64,000 nucleotides of DNA from Larimichthys crocea (GCF_000972845.2 NC_040022.1:1585511-1649510); one strand, 5' to 3'. Positions 1-13,329 are shown, numbered from the stretch's first letter. The notes: generated from the letters alone by a model not told the origin. Numbers and translations: made by a program.

Positions 1-23
1 TAATAATAAAAAAAAGAAAATAA

Positions 24-334
24 TGCTGTAAAATGTAGTTTCCTAAATACAAAGTCTAAGTTATGAGATACTAAGTCTGGTCTCAGTTTTTCTAGGTAGT
101 AAGTCACGTCTTATCATTTTGATTAATGAAGACTTTGACTTCTATTCTAATCTGTTTTAATATAACTAGATTAATGTGTCCGAATCTATGTGAGCCTGTT
201 CTAGTAAGATAGGAAAAAAAATAGACAAGATGTTGAAATGACAAAAGAAAACCATGATAAGTTATAATGCTTTGAAATGTAGTTTCATAGATACAAAGTC
301 TGACCTTTTCAGGTAGTAAGTCACACCTTATTTT
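24..334. repeat. Spaced direct repeat upstream of ypel3
   Basis: Two related segments of about 70-90 bp, near 24-118 and 267-334, share the stretches AAATGTAGTTTC, ATACAAAGTCT and AGGTAGTAAGTCAC in the same order. They look like a diverged local duplication. The rest of 1-1089 is AT-rich and holds a GA microsatellite (about 422-443). I see no coding sequence in it. Non-coding 5' exons of ypel3 may lie here, because a splice acceptor (CTCCTCAG) falls two bases before the ypel3 start codon. Confidence 0.6.
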
Positions 335-421
335 TCTTCCTGGTAGAAATTGTCTTTGTGGTTTGGAATGAATCAACCTTGTCAATAAAAAAAAATGCCA
401 AACTTAATCTAGCTGTGTCAA

Positions 422-443
422 CAGAGAGAGAGAGAGAGAGAGA
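422..443. repeat. (GA)n microsatellite
   Basis: About eleven GA units upstream of ypel3. Simple-sequence repeat with no other signal. Confidence 0.9.
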
Positions 444-1199
444 TCTGTACTGTTTTTGCGTGAAAGAAAACCTAAGATGCCAAAAGGAAAACAGAACAAA
501 CCTGTTCACAAACTCAACAAACGGCACACATTAAATCACTCAATAAAGCAGCCAGAGGAAGTACACACTAACAGGAGCAGTGCGTCGAATTTAATGGTGT
601 TAAGCAGTGTGATTGCAACACCCTCCACTCACCCTCTGTTTTCTAACGTGACGGAGAAGCTAAGGTTGCTGTGAAATACACGAAAGTCCCTGTTTAGAGC
701 CAGTGACAAGTTTCACTCTTCTGAGCTATGATTTAAAAAATACAGCAGTGTCTGTAGATGCTACTAAAACAGACCAATAATCATTTCCAGGTGATTATAG
801 TGCCTCAATTTGACACTGGAGCTTTTTAATATACTTATGATGTCTTATACATTAACTTAATGTACACGCACACACTTATTGGCACCCTTGCAGAAAAAGT
901 AGTGCCATCTGGTGGACAAATATAAATATAAAAGTACAAATTTAAAGCTAGTTGTCCAAAAGGAAATCGTTCATAATGCATCATACATTTTTGTGTAGCT
1001 TTTAAGGAACTGAGACAACAATTTAAAAAAAAACACAGACACAAAAAAACATCCTCTGACAAATTTGAGCTATATTCATTCAACACAGTCAAAATGGCTT
1101 GGCGAGGATCTCTTCAAGGTTTAACCAGTGTGTCGCCTGTATGCCCGCATCACTAACTCATGCACAATGACATATTACAATCCTACTTCCTCCTCAGAC

Positions 1200-3045
1200 A
1201 TGGTGAAGCTGACAAAGGCCAAGACTTTCCAGGCTTACCTGGACTCCTGCCACCGTCGCTACAGCTGCGTGCACTGCCGCGCCCACCTGGCCAACCATGA
1301 CGATCTTATCTCCAAGGTGAGAACGCTACCGTCCTTTGTTGTTCATTTCAGGTGGCTCATAAAGCATCTGAACTGGAAGAACTGGACTGACTTAAAACAA
1401 TTAAGAGACTTAAATGAGTCAGCAAGTGTAAAACATTTTGGAAATATTTTGTAAAGCTGAAAAATTCTAATTAATTTGTTGTGGAAACTTTTTTTTCCCC
1501 CTCTATGTCTCGTAGTCGTTCCAAGGCAGCCAGGGCCGAGCCTACCTCTTCAACTCTGTGTAAGTATTTTGCATGGTTTGCATTGGTGCATATGTTCTCA
1601 AACTTTGTTAACTTGCTCAGATTTGGCAGCGTCCATCAAAAATAGAAAAGCTGTGTATTCTCTGCGGCACACACAGGACACCCGGTAAATTTTTGGCCGT
1701 ATGACAAAATGGTCTGCTGTTGGAATGAGCCTTGGCTTGAAAATGAAAAATACAAATCTTAGTTAAAAAGGGAAACTGTAAAGGCCACTTTTCACAGGTT
1801 ACCAGTCAATTCATGTGTCATGTGTTAAAGTAAGCAATACGTCCCTTCAAATCTTCCAAACACCTATCATGAAAGCAAAAGATATCATGTTTTGCTTCAT
1901 ATTACAGTAATTTAGTTTACCACATAATTCCATATGTGTTATGTCATAGTTTCGATCTCTTTATGTGAATCTACAATGAAAATAGGAACATGATTGAGTA
2001 TGCCACAGTTTCATAATGAATATTTTTGCATATTTTTGGGTGCCCTTTACACAGACTTTAAGACCACAAGACAAAGCCAGCAAATCAAATCAAACAAACA
2101 AGTCTTTAAAAAAAAAAAAGGAAATGAATGGGAACTAGTTCATTTTGGGGGAGACAGTGTAAACTCATTTTTAAAAAGCAGATTCATACAGTTTGAACAC
2201 TAAACAGAGGTGGAGAATTAAGTAGAATCAAAATGGTGAAATAAGAAATGACCCACTAAAAACAGAAACATACCCCTTCACCAGTTCCACTGTCATCTGT
2301 GGGAAATACTGTGATTTGCTCTGGAGTGAAGTTGGGTTGCGTTCAGTTCACTTTAGTCACGCTCCTCCTGGGATAGTGGGTCATAAATACAGAGTCTGTC
2401 ATAGTTTAGCACTTAATCTATCACTGTGATCAGAGGCTGCTGTGTGACAACGCTGCATCTGTTTTTTTTAGGGTGAACGTCGGCTGCGGTCCTGCAGAGG
2501 AGAGGCTGCTGCTCACGGGACTTCACGCAGTAGCTGACATCTACTGTGAAAACTGTCACACCACACTGGGCTGGAAATATGTAAGTGTGTCCATCTCTGT
2601 TCACCGCTCATCGCTCCCAGGGTGCCTCTTCTTCTTCTTCTTCTTCTTCTTCTTCTCAACTTTCCCAACCTTCCCCTCCTTCAACTTCTCCTTCTCCTCA
2701 ACCTCCTCCTCCTTCTTCTCAACCTCCTTTTTCTTCTTATCCTCCTTGACCATCTCCTTCTTTTTCTCCTCCTCTTTGTCCTCCTCAGAAAACTGGAGTA
2801 ACACCCAGGTGATTCCTCTTTTTAGACTCCTCTGCTGTGTAGTTGTTGTCTTGTTGATGATTTAAACAGTCACAGCAGGAGAACGTGCCCATGGTCTGAT
2901 TTGAGCTTTACTCTAATCTACTTTCTAATGTCTGCTCTGCACCTCCCCTCTGCAGGAGCAAGCGTTTGAGCTGAGTCAGAAGTACAAGGAGGGGAAGTTC
3001 ATCATCGAGCTGTCCCACATGATAAAGGACAACGGCTGGGACTGA
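1200..3045 (+). CDS. ypel3: Yippee-like protein 3 (YPEL3), 4 coding exons
   Basis: Coding exons are 1200-1316, 1516-1559, 2472-2580 and 2956-3045. All introns are GT-AG and the total of 360 nt gives 119 aa, the usual length of vertebrate YPEL3. The Yippee zinc-binding signature is exact: C23-x2-C26, then 52 residues, then C79-x2-C82. The start [15 protein letters not shown] and the C-terminus DNGWD fit YPEL3 better than YPEL1/2 (which end NGWE) or YPEL4 (which has a longer N-terminus). YPEL proteins are small, highly conserved nuclear and centrosomal zinc-binding proteins. In mammals YPEL3 is p53-inducible and linked to growth arrest and senescence. A splice acceptor just before the ATG implies an upstream non-coding exon. 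Intron 3 carries a long pyrimidine microsatellite. The family is certain; the paralogue number is nearly so. Confidence 0.95.
2622..2795. repeat. Polypyrimidine (CTT)n tract in ypel3 intron 3
   Basis: Strand-asymmetric CTT/CTC-rich tract in the intron between coding exons 3 and 4. It produces spurious Lys/Glu-rich and Ser/Phe-rich open frames on both strands, which are not genes. Confidence 0.85.
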
Positions 3046-4550
3046 GAGGAAAGCCTTCACCGCTCTTCATGACTTTTTCAAAAAGTTGCATCCCTCGACA
3101 TAAAAAGGGTTCCAGTGTAGCTTCCTCATCCCGCGTACGAGCCATCACTGTGCCACACTTTCACTTCGTACGGCTTTGCCAAGAATAGCATGTGATGCCT
3201 TATCTTTTACTGTTCTTCATTGTTTCCGGGCGACCACAACAACAACACATTTGTTGATATTTGCTATCCCGATTGCTAGTTGTGCTGGGACATGGACTGA
3301 ATGAGTGCGGGGGGGGGGTTTGTGTGTGAACGACTGGGAGATGTTAGTCACACAGGTGTGTGTGCATGTTGGATTTTAAAGTGTTTGAGTGATGAAATCC
3401 TTATCGGCCACCACTAAAACACGCTCTGTGGGGGGCGAGAGCAGAGCAAGTCAAATAATTTGACCTTCCCACACATCGGATGAAGATATTTGGGTTTTCC
3501 TTCTAAGTTTAAGGTGCACATTTAGACAAATCTGGCCCAAACCAAGACGTTTTTAGGCCTGTTTAGTCCTGTAAGGCTCTGGGAGAGCTTACAGCAGCAG
3601 AGAGGGGCTTGTTTTTTTAGTGAAATTTGTGTTTTTTATGGTAAGATCAGAAACACTTATATATTCTGCCAAAGGCAATCAGGATGTTGAATCAGTAAAG
3701 TTAAAGCCTGCAAGTCTCCTGCAAGATTTCTTAAGTCTGGAATGTGAGTGTCTGCATGTAGGTATACATTTTAGTGTGTGCGTGTGTGTTTGTGGGTGTG
3801 AGTGAGTGAGTGTGTGTGTGTGTGTGTGTGGGTGGGTGGATGTCTTGAGCTGGATGGTGTCGTCTCGGGGTTCACGTCTAGAGTTTCCACTGCACAGCTG
3901 GGATGTCTTCACTTTTACTTCATGCTGATGAGATCTATCCTACACGTGTTTGTGTATATCCTAACACTGAGCCGCCCTCACAGATACATTTACTCGATTG
4001 TGTTAGAGCAAAAGTGTGATTAGGATTGTGTAGCATATTTATGGTGATTTTTCTTTTTTTTTTTTTTAAATATCTGCTTCTTTCATTAAAAGTGTATTAT
4101 TTTAACCTAATCTTTCATTAAAATACAGTGTGTCTGTAACACATGCTTTCCTTGTGATATGTTGTTTATATAAAGTGTAATCTTGTGTGACGTCTCAGAA
4201 AGTCTGATCTCCACCACTTTCCACATCATTTAACTTCCTTTTACTGATTGATGTGGTGTTGAAACAAACTGTCAAGTTCAGTTAAGGTAATTTATAATAG
4301 CATATTGAAGTATGATAGCAGAGCTCTCTTTACTGGAAGGAAAATGTCCAACATGACGCCCTGACCGGTCAGTAAATCAGCCAGCAGATGATGATGTGAG
4401 CACTGTTAGACTGAAGATATATTTTTTTGAAATACATTTTAACTTGTACTTTATACCACCATCGTAACAGATGTTAAAAATACAGCAGCGTAGGTCAACT
4501 TTATTCTGCTACCATCACTTCACACAGGAGGCAGTTTTATTCCTAATAAA
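3046..4550 (+). other. ypel3 3' UTR (probable) with polyadenylation signals
   Basis: Non-coding sequence follows the ypel3 stop. ATTAAA occurs at 4085-4090 and AATAAA at 4545-4550, either of which could end the transcript. The UTR contains a (GT)n tract at about 3773-3837. The true end cannot be fixed from sequence alone. From 4551 to about 7400 I see no gene, only repeats. Confidence 0.5.
3773..3837. repeat. (GT)n microsatellite
   Basis: Interrupted GT/GA simple repeat in the probable ypel3 3' UTR. Confidence 0.85.
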
Positions 4551-5119
4551 AAGATTATTTATTGAACTGAACCGGTTCCAGAACCAGAGCTGATTTGGTT
4601 GAAAAGTTGGTACTTCTGATCTCCACTTCTTTTAATATTTCCCATCTCGAGCCATGATTAATTGGTCATTTTATCTCTGTTTACTGTGTCGCAGTCATAG
4701 TTTAGCTCATCGTGTAGTATTTTAATTTGAAAATTTATAATGTTTTTGTAGTATAATGTTTTAAAATGAATCGATTTCATTAAAGAAATATATTTCTAAG
4801 ATTCTTCCTTGTGCTACCAAAGTTACAAGATGCTGGAAACCCTGCTGGTTAAGGCCACCACAAACAGTAAGAAATGTATGATGTATGTTTAGGATATATA
4901 GAGTCCTCATAAGCAGTGTCAGATTTCAAAAGTCAGAGGAGACTAAATCTTTTGGGAGCAAAGTTTTGTTATGATAGTTATGTAATAGTATTTCACAACA
5001 GTCCGGGAAACCAGCCGGTGTAAAATGCTCACTGCAGAGGTGGGTGGTGTTGGTGGTAATCTTCAGCTCTCCGTTAATTATGGTCCTCCACAAAATACCT
5101 CCACTTCTTCTTCGAACCA

Positions 5120-5350
5120 CAGATGCTAAATGCCAATGTGTTAGAAGAGCGGGGTTATGGTCAGGGTGGCCTCAGTGTGTCATCGAGCCACCATTTAGGA
5201 GCGCCCAAAAAAAACCTGGACTGAAAACTGGTGAAACACAACCTTACACGTCTATTCACATGTTTTCAGGAACTATTTTCCAACACGTTTATGTGTTTCC
5301 TTCTTGGACTTTAAGGTTTATTATAAAGCAGCAGGACTTCTCTCTGTGTG
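5120..5350. repeat. Dispersed repeat, copy 1
   Basis: This stretch shares a long match with 13490-13660: CAGGGTGGCCTCAG, then GTCATCGAGCCACC, then CCTGGACTGAAAACTG, then a shared AACTATTTTCCAACA. It is an interspersed repeat of unknown class present twice in this window. Confidence 0.7.
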
Positions 5351-6451
5351 TCTTGTATAGGTAGTTTTTGGTCAATATGTTAATGTGACCTTGGACAATA
5401 CACTTTTAATGAAAGCTTTATTTCTCAAATACATATTCTCCTCTTACTGTAAAGAAATGTTTATTGCATCTGGAGTAGGAACAGGTCACATGAATGAGCT
5501 CTGACCAGAACAAGTGACAGTCATGTGTGTGCTCTACATATTTTCATCTGTCTATTCTGCTCTCACTTTTCATCTGTAGTGTATAAGATTGTATCTTAAA
5601 TATAGTCTTGTGACACAATTGAACTAGAAAAACGTTACACAAACTCTACATGATAATGTTGCAGCATGACAGTTTGCTTCACTTCATGGTGCATGTCATC
5701 AAGCACCGTAGGTGTTTTTTATTTAGCAGTAAACTGAATGTTTGGGGTTTGCTGTCCCGTGTTTGGGGGTATAGACCACAACATCAACCCAAACAATAAT
5801 ATAAGAAATGAAATGGAGGAGTTGATAAGACCTCATCTTAAGGAATTCATAAAAGCACAACTCACCAAAGGCAAATCCCTCTTATTCAAATGATGCTGAG
5901 TGTAATGAATAAATCTGCTGCAGCTGATTTAAAATCAAGATTATGGGCTAAAGGCTGCAGGAAACTCAAACCTATGAAAGAAACGAATGTAAATAAAGCC
6001 TGTAAAGTTGGAAGGCGTATTATATTGCGTTATTATATTAAGAGTGTATATGCTGCAATGATGTCCATATATTTCCTATTAAGAGTTAGTCTGTGTACCT
6101 GCGACAGCAAAATTCCCACACAGCATGTCTTAAATTATCATAACTCCTGTAGGAAAATGATCTGTTCAGGATACTTCCACAATATGTGGCTGCCTAGAAG
6201 ATCTGAAATGAGGAACAGGACATAATTTGCCAGTCCAAATAAATTGTTTATTCATGCACGGCCGACGCCCTTCCTCACCGTGCAAACTGTCAGCGGTGTT
6301 GTGAAACACAGTAAACACATTTCTGGTGTAATGTTAAGGAGGATAAGTGATGAAACTTTATATGCAAACCCTTTTTATGTTCTCATCTTTCAAAGAAAGA
6401 AAATCTATGATCAACTGAGATATATGAGCGCTTTCTGAAAATGCATTTTCA

Positions 6452-6740
6452 ATGAGTTTGATTATTAAAGGAGGGTGGCACAGTGGTGTGTCACAGCTAG
6501 GCGGCTCCTGGTTCCAACTTTGGCTGGGGCTGCAGCTGAACACCTCCAAGACCAAAGAGATGGTGGTGGAAGGACTTCAGAAGGAACAAACCACATCTCC
6601 AGCATCTATCTATCTATCATCCATCTGCAAAAATCATCCATCTGTTCGTCTCTATGTGTCTTGTGATGAACTGGCGACTTGTCCATGGTGTACCCCGCCT
6701 TAGGCTCCAGCCCCCATTGTGACCCTGATGAGGACAGGCT
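6452..6740 (+). mobile_element. Degraded LINE fragment (L2/CR1/Rex-like 3' end)
   Basis: A short frame encodes LQLNTSKTKEMVVEG, matching the late reverse-transcriptase motif (LN-x-SKTKEMV) of L2, CR1 and Rex-type LINEs. Further on, GATGAACTGGCGACTTGTCC and GTGTACCCCGCC followed by GGCTCCAGCCCCC match the 3' tail common in fish LINE repeats. The copy is short, 5'-truncated and non-functional. The clade is uncertain. Confidence 0.6.
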
Positions 6741-7020
6741 AGGACAATCTTTATTAAGCATCAAGGGATGCTGCTGCAGGAGAAAAGGGTTAAGATCTGG
6801 TAAGCTGGTAATCTATAAGAAGAAGAATGAATACATTTTGAGGTGAAGTGTCCTTTAAGGTGACATTAGAAACACCCATTTTAAGTGTCACCTTGACAAA
6901 GAAGGCTGCAGGGTGCCTCTCCAGGTGACTCTGTCAAGACTGTCATAGTGTGTTTGACTCCTAAAGGAAGTCTAATGTTGTTTTAAACGAAACTCTACCT
7001 GCCAGATGGTGAAAACAACC

Positions 7021-7113
7021 CACACACACACACACACAACACTGACATTGCTGTTCAGCTGTAAGGATGCATGCCTGTAAATGCAGGACATAGACACTGT
7101 GTGTGTGTGTGTG
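7021..7113. repeat. (CA)n and (GT)n microsatellites
   Basis: A CA run at about 7019-7038 and a GT run at about 7098-7113 lie upstream of the atp6v0c promoter. No gene is visible between them. Confidence 0.8.
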
Positions 7114-7419
7114 CTGTCTGCTCGCGTGTTAAACACACTCTGTTTATTTGTTCTTACATTTTTAAAGACGGAGCGCACACACATTGTTTATGGTTGATTT
7201 AACTGTCTGTGACACCTAATAATTAATACGCCAGCGCGTAGTGACTACTAGCGTTTCAACTGCAGTCAGTGCACTTGCAGCAGAACATACCAACACACTA
7301 CAAACTTATATATTTATATTAACGTATCAAAAACAGCTGGAGCTTTTCATTTAAAATTAATAGCAAACAAGTTCTTTTAACAAGATGTTTTTTAAATAAA
7401 ACATCAGCTGTGAGTAATA

Positions 7420-7695
7420 GTGATGGAGTTTGTGTCGAGCACCTCCCCCCCTCCGTGTCCACACGAATGGACTCTCCCGACACGGCCGATCATGTGACTT
7501 TTTCCGTTTCGCCATTTTCCTCTTCTCCGCCGGTGATCTCGCTGTCGTGCTCCGCTTGTCGGCGTCTCTCTCTCCCTCCCTCCGCGTTTTAACCTGTCCA
7601 CGGCAGACGGTGGGAAAAAGGAGGACACCTAACCCAACCTTCTAAAGTGTAGTTTGTCTCTTCGTAGCTGGGTAAAAGGAGTGAAAAGAGCGAGG
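7420..7695 (+). promoter_or_regulatory. atp6v0c promoter and 5' UTR, GC-rich
   Basis: GC- and CpG-rich stretch just before the atp6v0c start codon, in contrast to the AT-rich sequence around it. It contains TCATGTGAC (about 7490-7498), a CLEAR-like E-box of the kind TFEB uses to drive lysosomal and V-ATPase genes. The promoter role is inferred from position and composition; the TFEB site is suggestive only. Confidence 0.55.
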
Positions 7696-10600
7696 ATGTC
7701 TTCTGAGGAGAGCCCCGAGTACTCGCCTTTCTTCGCCGTGATGGGAGCCTCTGCGGCCATGGTCTTCAGCGGTAACTACACCTTCAACCTTCAACCTTTA
7801 AAACACAAACAACGACGGGTCATAGCTTCATGTGGTGATATATAGAAATATAACAATATTAAACGAGACAAAGCTGAGCTCACACACACCTGACAGAGAT
7901 GCGAAGCAGAGGCGGGCGATGCTCCGACGTGAAGCCGCTCCTGACGCTGCTAACTCGGGTTATATCACATCAGAGCTCGGCTGGCTGGTGACGCAGACCC
8001 TCACTGAGGTGGCAGCTGCCCTCCCCTCCTAACCCTCTCATCCTCAATCTGTCATAATGAAGCCCAGAGAAACATTCATTTTATGAATTATAAGATAAAT
8101 ATAGGTGCATTGGGAGTGTTTTAGGCCAGCAGCAAGGCCTTAAGCACCAGTATGGGAGATTAAAGGAGGTGGGGGGGTGAAATCCATCCATTCATTCATT
8201 CATGTACCGCCATCATGTTCAGCATGCACTCAGCCGGATACACCCAGTCTGTCACAGAGGAGATAACATTATACCTAAGCAAACACAACATGCATTGTGA
8301 TTTTCTTTGGGGGTGATTAAATCAGTGAGGTGATTCCTGATTTTGATGATGACATCAGGAGACACTGTGGACTTTATGAAGCCAGCGTTGCCTCCTTTCT
8401 AAATTTTAAATTTGATGTTTTATAAGATGAACACGTCACATTTTTTTTTTTGGAAATAAGACGTGCTCGTCTCTAAAAAAATACAGGTACGATACCTAAA
8501 CAATCCAATAGCAGTGCACATGTTTTCCCTGAATTTAGGCCAGGTACTACCTTTTTTAAAATCTGAATCACTATATTTTATCATGACATTGACACAGCAC
8601 CTGTGTTTTAATGTGGATCAGGCACATCCTTGGCCAACACCCAACTGGATCAGTTCATCTGTAATTTAATACAAATTAATTTAAATGTAGGGCAATAGAC
8701 GTCCTTATATTTTAGTGTCTCACTACCGATGTAAGAGGTGTGTGTTCCTTAGTTCATGTGCACTCAATTCAACTACATTTTGTGCTCCTGTTCATTCATT
8801 TATGTAGTGTTAAGATCATATCTGAAGGCATGACATCGGCGTCTCGTTATGCAGCGTTCACACAACGTCCACTCTGGCCCAGGTCTGTACAGAAGTAGAA
8901 ATCTGTGCTCAACACATACTGGATTACTTTTATTTTACATTACATTTGGTTATTAAGTCGCGTAATTGTTGTTTTTCTTTTTCTTTCTCTCTGGAGGATG
9001 AATTACGCTCAACAGAAATGTAAACACTTTGTTTTTTGCGAACATTTTTCATGAATTTGAACACAAACTATTTCTCTCAAATCTGGCTCAGACATATGTC
9101 CCATTTGTCAGGGAACACTTCTCCTTTGCCAAGATAATCCATCCACACCTGACAGGTGTGAATGAAACAGAATCGCACATACAAGAAAAATATAAAAATG
9201 TAGTAAAAGATATACATTTATGTACATGTTTCAGTGTACATGTGTCAAATTAAAAGCTGTGCAGGAATGTGCAAGGATTTATTGGTAAAAGATGCAGTTT
9301 TATTTTGAGAGAAACATTTATTAGACCCTGAACTGTTGCTACAATACTTTCTTCTCCAGGAGGACAAAGTCTTGACCTGCCCTACTGATTGGCTGACCCT
9401 GACAAACAAAGGCAGCCTATTATTATTATTTTAGCGAGAAATAGATCTATTGTGTGTATAGAAATCTAAAAATAAAAAAAATGAGCAAAAACTGAGTTGT
9501 ATAACGGTACAGCGTTTTCTAAAGTACCCTCGACATATGGCCGCTGTGTTGTTCAGACTCTGTTATAAATCATTTCCCTAACCACAGGCATTCAGAGACA
9601 CCTCGGCCCAGCTGTGCAATTCAACTTTACAGCTTTGAGTCTGAAAACATTACACCCCTCAGTTAAATCTTCATGGATGCTGTCACAAGAGTTCAGGAGT
9701 TCTTGAGGTGACAGTTGCATAAAAACAGTGATTATAATGTTTTGGAAAGGAGATGAGAAGACCCTAATGATAGAAATGTGACATTTACCACCGCATGCAG
9801 TGCAGCGTTGGGCCATGATGCACTGATGATGGGAGGATTCAGAAGTTCTGTTAATTAGATTAATTAATCAATAAATCTTCCAGGATCTCCTATTTTTGTA
9901 CGGCCTTTCCCTGCCAGAATAAATTACTGAAATGATTGGAGAAAATACACACCAACATTCGCTTCGTGTAATGAGGGAACATAGGCCCTCGAATGTGTCG
10001 ACACACCTGCACGAGCAGGTGAGAGGTGGTGAATTGGTTTGTGTTCATGTAACATCCTGTACTCACAGTTGCTCTCTGCTTGTTGCCACGTATGATGCCC
10101 TGTGCAGATTGATGCTATAGACACACATTCAAGTCCATCCACTTCATCATCAAGTGATGCAGTGAACAGTTACCTCGAGTTTGGTTTTAATTGAGAACAA
10201 CGATCGCAAAGTAAGAAGGCGCGCTCAGTTGGACAGGAACTTCGCTCGGCACAGAGGCAGCTAATGAATGAAACGGGCCTGAAGTATTTATGTTGAAAAT
10301 GTTAAAGTATAAACAATTCATACGGCTTCTAGGAGTACAAATGGCAGTAAACATTTTTTAATTGGTGTGAAAATTTTGTGGACTACACGACGGGACGAAG
10401 CTTCACACAAACTGATCAGGCATCAGTGACGTGTGAAGTGACAGTAGAGCAGAAAGGTCATATAATAATAATAATCATAATAATATAATAATAATAATAA
10501 TAATAAAAAAGTATTGAGGCTTCAGAGTGCAACCGTTCATCACTCTTTAAAAATGTTTTTCAGAGGTGAGGAAACCTTAAAAATAGATGCACTAGTGTGA

Positions 10601-12191
10601 TTTTTAGTACGCCTCTCCTTGTTGATGTATCATTCACTGGGCGAGAGAGATCTGCTGGCAGTCGAACATCTTTTACTGTTTTACCTGCACGTCAGCTCTC
10701 TACACCATCTGTCAGATGTGGCATGAACTGAAATCGATCAGCTGGATTAATCACACTCATGCAGCTTTTTATTTTTTTTTTGAATATCTCGTCTGGTGTG
10801 AATCGTTTGTTTAAAAGAAGAGTTAACACCGCCTGAACTGCACAGATGAATTAACTCTCTCTCGTCTCTCACTCAGCATTAGGAGCAGCGTATGGGACGG
10901 CAAAGAGCGGCACAGGCATCGCTGCCATGTCTGTGATGCGGCCAGAGCTCATCATGAAGTCCATCATCCCCGTGGTCATGGCTGGTATCATCGCCATCTA
11001 CGGGCTGGTGGTGGCCGTGCTGATAGCAAACAACATCTCTGAGAGAGTCTCTCTTTACAAGTAAGATGAACATTCACATGCACATTACAGTTACACCACA
11101 GAGACCAAAACTGTCTTTTGTACCAGGCTGTAAACATTTTGAGACCCGACCATCCAGTTTATGTGGACTGGAAAACCAAAACAACCTTCACAGGCTTTGG
11201 CGCAATTATGTAATAACCTTTCACATGACATATGTAGAAGCTTTGGTAAACCAGAGACTACTTAAGCCAAACAAATGTAGTTATGTGTCATTGTATAAAA
11301 ACTAAAATGATTCTGTCATACAGATTCAAACAGCAGTTACTGCTTCAGTTTTAACGAGGAGGATTTGATCAAATTGTTTTGATTCAGAAGTCTGCACGCC
11401 TTCGTGGGTACAGTGCTGTAGAGGAGCTCCGTCACCTGGAAAATAAGGATGAAATGTGAAGTGACATCAACCAACGTCCTGACACATCGTCTCATTCACT
11501 CCAGCTCCCACAGTCTACAAACACACAGTCAAGTCGGGTTTTATGTGATCAGTGCGGTGAGCTAGTCGCCCCAAATCACATTCACTTAATGAAATTATTA
11601 AAATAATTCATCAAAAATACTAATTGATTTGTTTTGATGTTTATTTGGCATACAGTAAGAGTCCAGAAGAATTTTACCTCACTGCGTCCTTTATCGACCT
11701 TGCTGGCAGCGCCATGCATCCCTCTGCTTGAAAGTCGCACGTGCTGCTGTTCTTTGTAGAGAAAATGTGGGTGACTGAGGAGGCCTCAGTGGAGTACTGA
11801 CGGATATTTTGGTCCTTTACATCAGTAAAATGCATCTTAAAATAAAAGTCCCCCTCTATAGATCTGATTTGTGGCTTCAGGGAAGCACTCGTGCATTATA
11901 ATCGACTTCTCTGCTGTCCATCTGTATACTCAGCATTCAGTGTGTTGCCAAGATATGACTAATCGTTCTCCGTTTCTCTTTAATAGGAGCTTCCTGCATC
12001 TCGGTGCCGGTCTGAGCGTGGGCCTGAGCGGGCTGGCAGCCGGATTCGCCATCGGCATCGTGGGAGACGCCGGCGTGAGAGGCACCGCCCAGCAGCCCCG
12101 GCTTTTCGTGGGCATGATCCTGATCCTGATCTTCGCCGAGGTGCTGGGGCTTTACGGCCTCATCGTGGCCCTCATCCTATCTACAAAATAA
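7696..12191 (+). CDS. atp6v0c: V-type proton ATPase 16 kDa proteolipid subunit c, 3 exons
   Basis: Coding exons are 7696-7771, 10877-11060 and 11987-12191 (465 nt, 154 aa; human ATP6V0C has 155). All introns are GT-AG. The protein is four transmembrane helices (roughly residues 10-32, 53-75, 90-112 and 128-151) and forms the rotor c-ring of the V0 sector, which moves protons across endosomal, lysosomal and synaptic-vesicle membranes. The essential proton-carrying glutamate in helix 4 is E138, within [12 protein letters not shown]. The Gly-rich helix 1 stretch [14 protein letters not shown] is intact. The start follows [20 protein letters not shown], aligning with the family N-terminus. Intron 1 is 3.1 kb and intron 2 is 926 bp. 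Fish carry atp6v0ca and atp6v0cb; I cannot tell which this is. Confidence 0.97.
10465..10507. repeat. (TAA)n microsatellite in atp6v0c intron 1
   Basis: Interrupted TAA/TAATAA repeat. The rest of intron 1 (7772-10876) shows no coding exon that I can support. Confidence 0.8.
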
Positions 12192-13157
12192 GTGTCTGCA
12201 TCGAAACCACCATCTCATTCATTCCACATCAAAGCAGCAAGAACAAATAGGAGATTTTCACCTACTTCCATTACACCCCCGTGGGTCTGACAGGATGGGA
12301 TGGCAGCAGAAACATGTTGGCGGTCGACTTGACAGCTGTGTGATCTATCCATATTGTTTAAAGCCATCCAGTTGTGTCAGGTCTCGTGCGTACAGAACGG
12401 GCATGAAGATGTATTGGTTGTTGTGGGATGATGTGTGGACAGTCTGCTTGATTTGTTGTCTGATCTTAACCTGTACAGTGATCCAGAGTCCCTCCACCCC
12501 CTCCCCACCACCACCCCTCTGTAAATGTAGTAACCAGTCTGTGCTGTGAGTGTGAGTATCAACGTTTACCCCTCTGCCCCCTCCCCTCCTCCTTTTGATT
12601 TTTTCCGTTGGTGGTTTTGATTCTCCGTTTTCGAGACTGCTGAAAAATCGTGCACATTAGTGTTTTATTTTTTTCATGTTCTTTTCTGGGACCATTTTTG
12701 AATCACAGTGGTGAGGAACTGACAAGACGTATTTTTTTTTGTTTGTTTGTTTTTTTTCACTATTTATGGAAAAAGTTATTAAAATTTTGACTTGATGAAA
12801 CTGTCTAAATGGAATACTGTTTATTGAATACCCTATATACATCAAAATATATAAATTATCTGTGTATAGTTAGATTAATTACACTGTGGGTAATTGTTCT
12901 AAGTGCTTGGAATTCCTCTGGATGTAGTGTGATTATTAATGGAGGATGTCCACATGTTGACATGGAGTTGACTGTGTGTGTGAGTGTGTGTGAATGACAA
13001 GAGTGCATAATGTGTGTGTGTGAGTCGATTTATGTTTAATATGACATTCTCAAACACTAGTATCGTTTACCTGTAGTGCTGCTGTCTTGATTTTGTTTGT
13101 TTGTTTTTTCTGTTTAAGGTGAGAGCTCACTGTTCAGTCATGCCTGTCAGATTTCCA

Positions 13158-13163
13158 AATAAA
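13158..13163 (+). terminator. atp6v0c polyadenylation signal
   Basis: AATAAA about 970 bp after the atp6v0c stop, followed within about 40 bases by a GT/T-rich downstream element. It is the most plausible 3' end of the transcript, giving a 3' UTR of about 1 kb (12192 to about 13180). Confidence 0.7.
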
Positions 13164-13329
13164 ACTCAACCTCCTCCAGAACATCAGTGTCGAGCCTTTT
13201 TTTAAAAAGAGTTTCAGACCAAAGAAGAAAGTGTTATCAACTACGTAGCCAAATTTGAATGATTAAAAATATCAAGTTTATGAAATTAGGTGTCAAAATC
13301 AGATAAAAATGAGCACCTCCGCTCCAGGA

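Noticed and set aside
2601..2865. Lys/Glu-rich and Ser/Phe-rich open frames in ypel3 intron 3
   Set aside because: Both come from the CTT/CTC simple-sequence tract, and the real exon boundaries on each side leave it intronic.
5890..6225. 111-codon open frame between ypel3 and atp6v0c
   Set aside because: No recognisable domain, no splice or promoter context and AT-rich composition; treated as a chance frame.
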